A stretch of DNA of 14,110 nucleotides from Paraprevotella sp. (GTDB lineage: Bacteria; Bacteroidota; Bacteroidia; Bacteroidales; Bacteroidaceae). The first letter of the stretch is position 1. Every line of letters starts with the position of its first letter. The stretch lies in contig JAJPYK010000241.1 of assembly GCA_021205005.1 (NCBI GenBank), positions 1 to 14,110 on the forward strand, written 5' to 3'. Below the pieces are notes generated by a model. It worked only from the letters and a program-made list of their open reading frames with translations. It had not been told where the DNA came from and ran no database searches. Positions 13,247-14,110 of the stretch are shown piece by piece. A program made the translations under genes and the position numbers.

Positions 13247-13957
13247 ATGACGACTCTGCTGATTGTACTGATAATGTCCCTCAACATGTGGATGGTCATC
13301 TACCTGACCCGGGAACGCGGACCGGGAAACGAAACCGGAAAAGGCTGCGGAAAGGAAGACGGAAAGAAGTCGGCTCCCTGCGACATAATGGGCAGGAGCT
13401 GGTTCAGAATGCCGGAAACGAAGCCACAAGCTGCCACTCCGGCGCCAAATGCCGCCACGGAAATGCCAAGCGAGGAGGTGGACGAAAAGGACGTTACCTT
13501 TGGCGACGAACCGGATGACGCCGGCATCCACATACCGGAAACGAATCCACCGCTTCAGGTTCCCGACGGGGAACTTGACGATGTGTTTACCGACAGGCGG
13601 GTATCCGGCATTGCCGAGTATGACGGGAACGAAGACTACGACGAAAAGCCCTACATGGCGGGAGGTTTTACTTTTGAGGACATCGACCTTGCCGTCCGCA
13701 CGGCAAAGAAGCCACAGGCCACGGGAGAGGAACGTCGCCATGCAGGGAAAGTGTTCTGCGACATGAAAGGCAACGAACTGTTTGCCCTGATAGAGCAAAG
13801 CTCGGAAGCGACCCGCAGGAAGCTGGGCGAGCTGATGGACTTCCATCTGGACTCCGTAACGGCCGTGCAGGCAGTTCCCCTCCGGTCAACCGCACGGAAA
13901 GAAATCCCTGCCGTACCGGACAACTTTGAGGATTTCAATGTCCGCGACTATGTATAA
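13247..13957 (+). CDS. traD: Conjugal transfer protein TraD, N-terminal membrane anchor
   Basis: The 236-aa protein starts MTTLLIVLIMSLNMWMVIYL, one hydrophobic segment (about 3-20) that would anchor it in the inner membrane. The rest is hydrophilic: an Asp/Glu/Pro-rich middle with IPETNPPLQVPDGELDDVF and a conserved-looking C-terminus FTFEDIDLAVRTAKK ... NFEDFNVRDYV. No catalytic motif is visible. Position directly after traC matches traD of CTnDOT-like tra operons; the name does not mean it is the coupling ATPase, which is MobC here. No terminator follows within the window. Confidence 0.72.
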   Translation: MTTLLIVLIMSLNMWMVIYLTRERGPGNETGKGCGKEDGKKSAPCDIMGRSWFRMPETKPQAATPAPNAATEMPSEEVDEKDVTFGDEPDDAGIHIPETNPPLQVPDGELDDVFTDRRVSGIAEYDGNEDYDEKPYMAGGFTFEDIDLAVRTAKKPQATGEERRHAGKVFCDMKGNELFALIEQSSEATRRKLGELMDFHLDSVTAVQAVPLRSTARKEIPAVPDNFEDFNVRDYV

Positions 13958-14110
13958 CAGGTAAAAAACGTAACGAAGATGCGAAAAAAGAAAATCGACT
14001 ACGGCTGAAATCCGGGCTTGCCACCGAATCCACTAAATCCGAAAGCCGGCTTTATCCGAAGCCGCAAGAGTTAAAGAAAAGTATCAACCGCCGAAGGGAA
14101 TATCCGACCC
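13958..14110 (+). other. Region after traD, no gene seen
   Basis: The last 153 bases hold a 9-codon open frame (13980-14009, MRKKKIDYG) with no support, and several ATCCG/TCCGAA-like words (about 14010-14108) plus AAGCCGGCTT (a 10-bp palindrome near 14043-14052). The next expected gene, traE, is not visible, so the operon continues beyond the window. Confidence 0.4.

Overview
The window is a piece of a conjugative transposon (ICE) of the CTnDOT type from the order Bacteroidales (Bacteroides or Parabacteroides are the natural candidates). This rests on the mobilisation genes mobA-mobB-mobC, a divergent traA-traB-traC-traD operon, an RteC-like regulator, several DUF3408 proteins, and promoters of the Bacteroidales type (TTTG/TTG, a 19-21 bp gap, then TAnnTTTG) with A-rich rather than Shine-Dalgarno leaders.

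Layout, left to right. 159-695 (-) is a DUF3408 gene broken by one in-frame TAA. 696-1286 is a divergent control region, with a leader that ends in a terminator-like hairpin ahead of a short RibD-C/dihydrofolate-reductase-like gene (1287-1733, +). A 34-bp dyad lies before an RteC-like regulator (1963-2592, +). Next comes a cargo island: a 56-aa protein (2669-2839) followed 6 bp later by a frame-broken GNAT acetyltransferase (2846-3449), which resembles a toxin-antitoxin pair, then a zinc-ribbon plus GNAT composite protein (3532-4683). A bidirectional terminator (4686-4731) separates this from the minus-strand mobilisation operon.

The mobilisation operon runs right to left: mobA (10999-10574, relaxosome accessory protein), mobB (relaxase) and mobC (6754-4745, VirD4/TraG-type coupling protein). 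mobB is interrupted by a 2,554-bp group IIA-like intron (7717-10270) in sense orientation. Removing 7717-10270 rejoins the relaxase to an exact 415-aa frame, and the intron splits an Asp codon inside the histidine motif of the active site. The intron encodes an LtrA-like reverse transcriptase/maturase whose HNH endonuclease tail has been shifted out of frame by an apparent 1-nt loss.

11000-11680 separates the mob operon from the tra operon. On the mobA side it holds a probable promoter and a leader of about 325 nt full of hairpins, including a duplicated hairpin with a compensatory change. On the traA side it is very GC-rich with interleaved direct and inverted repeats. It is the best place in the window for an oriT. 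traA (ParA-like ATPase, frameshifted), traB, traC (both DUF3408) and traD (membrane-anchored) follow on the plus strand. The window ends before the core type IV secretion genes.

The working model is that MobA and MobB process oriT, MobC passes the relaxase-DNA complex to the Tra pore, and the RteC-like protein and leaders control expression. Relaxase production would depend on intron splicing. Five single- or double-base indels (GNAT x3, traA, intron ORF), most of them in short homopolymers, and one nonsense codon disrupt otherwise well-conserved frames. They may be real decay or uncorrected sequencing error, and the sequence alone cannot decide.
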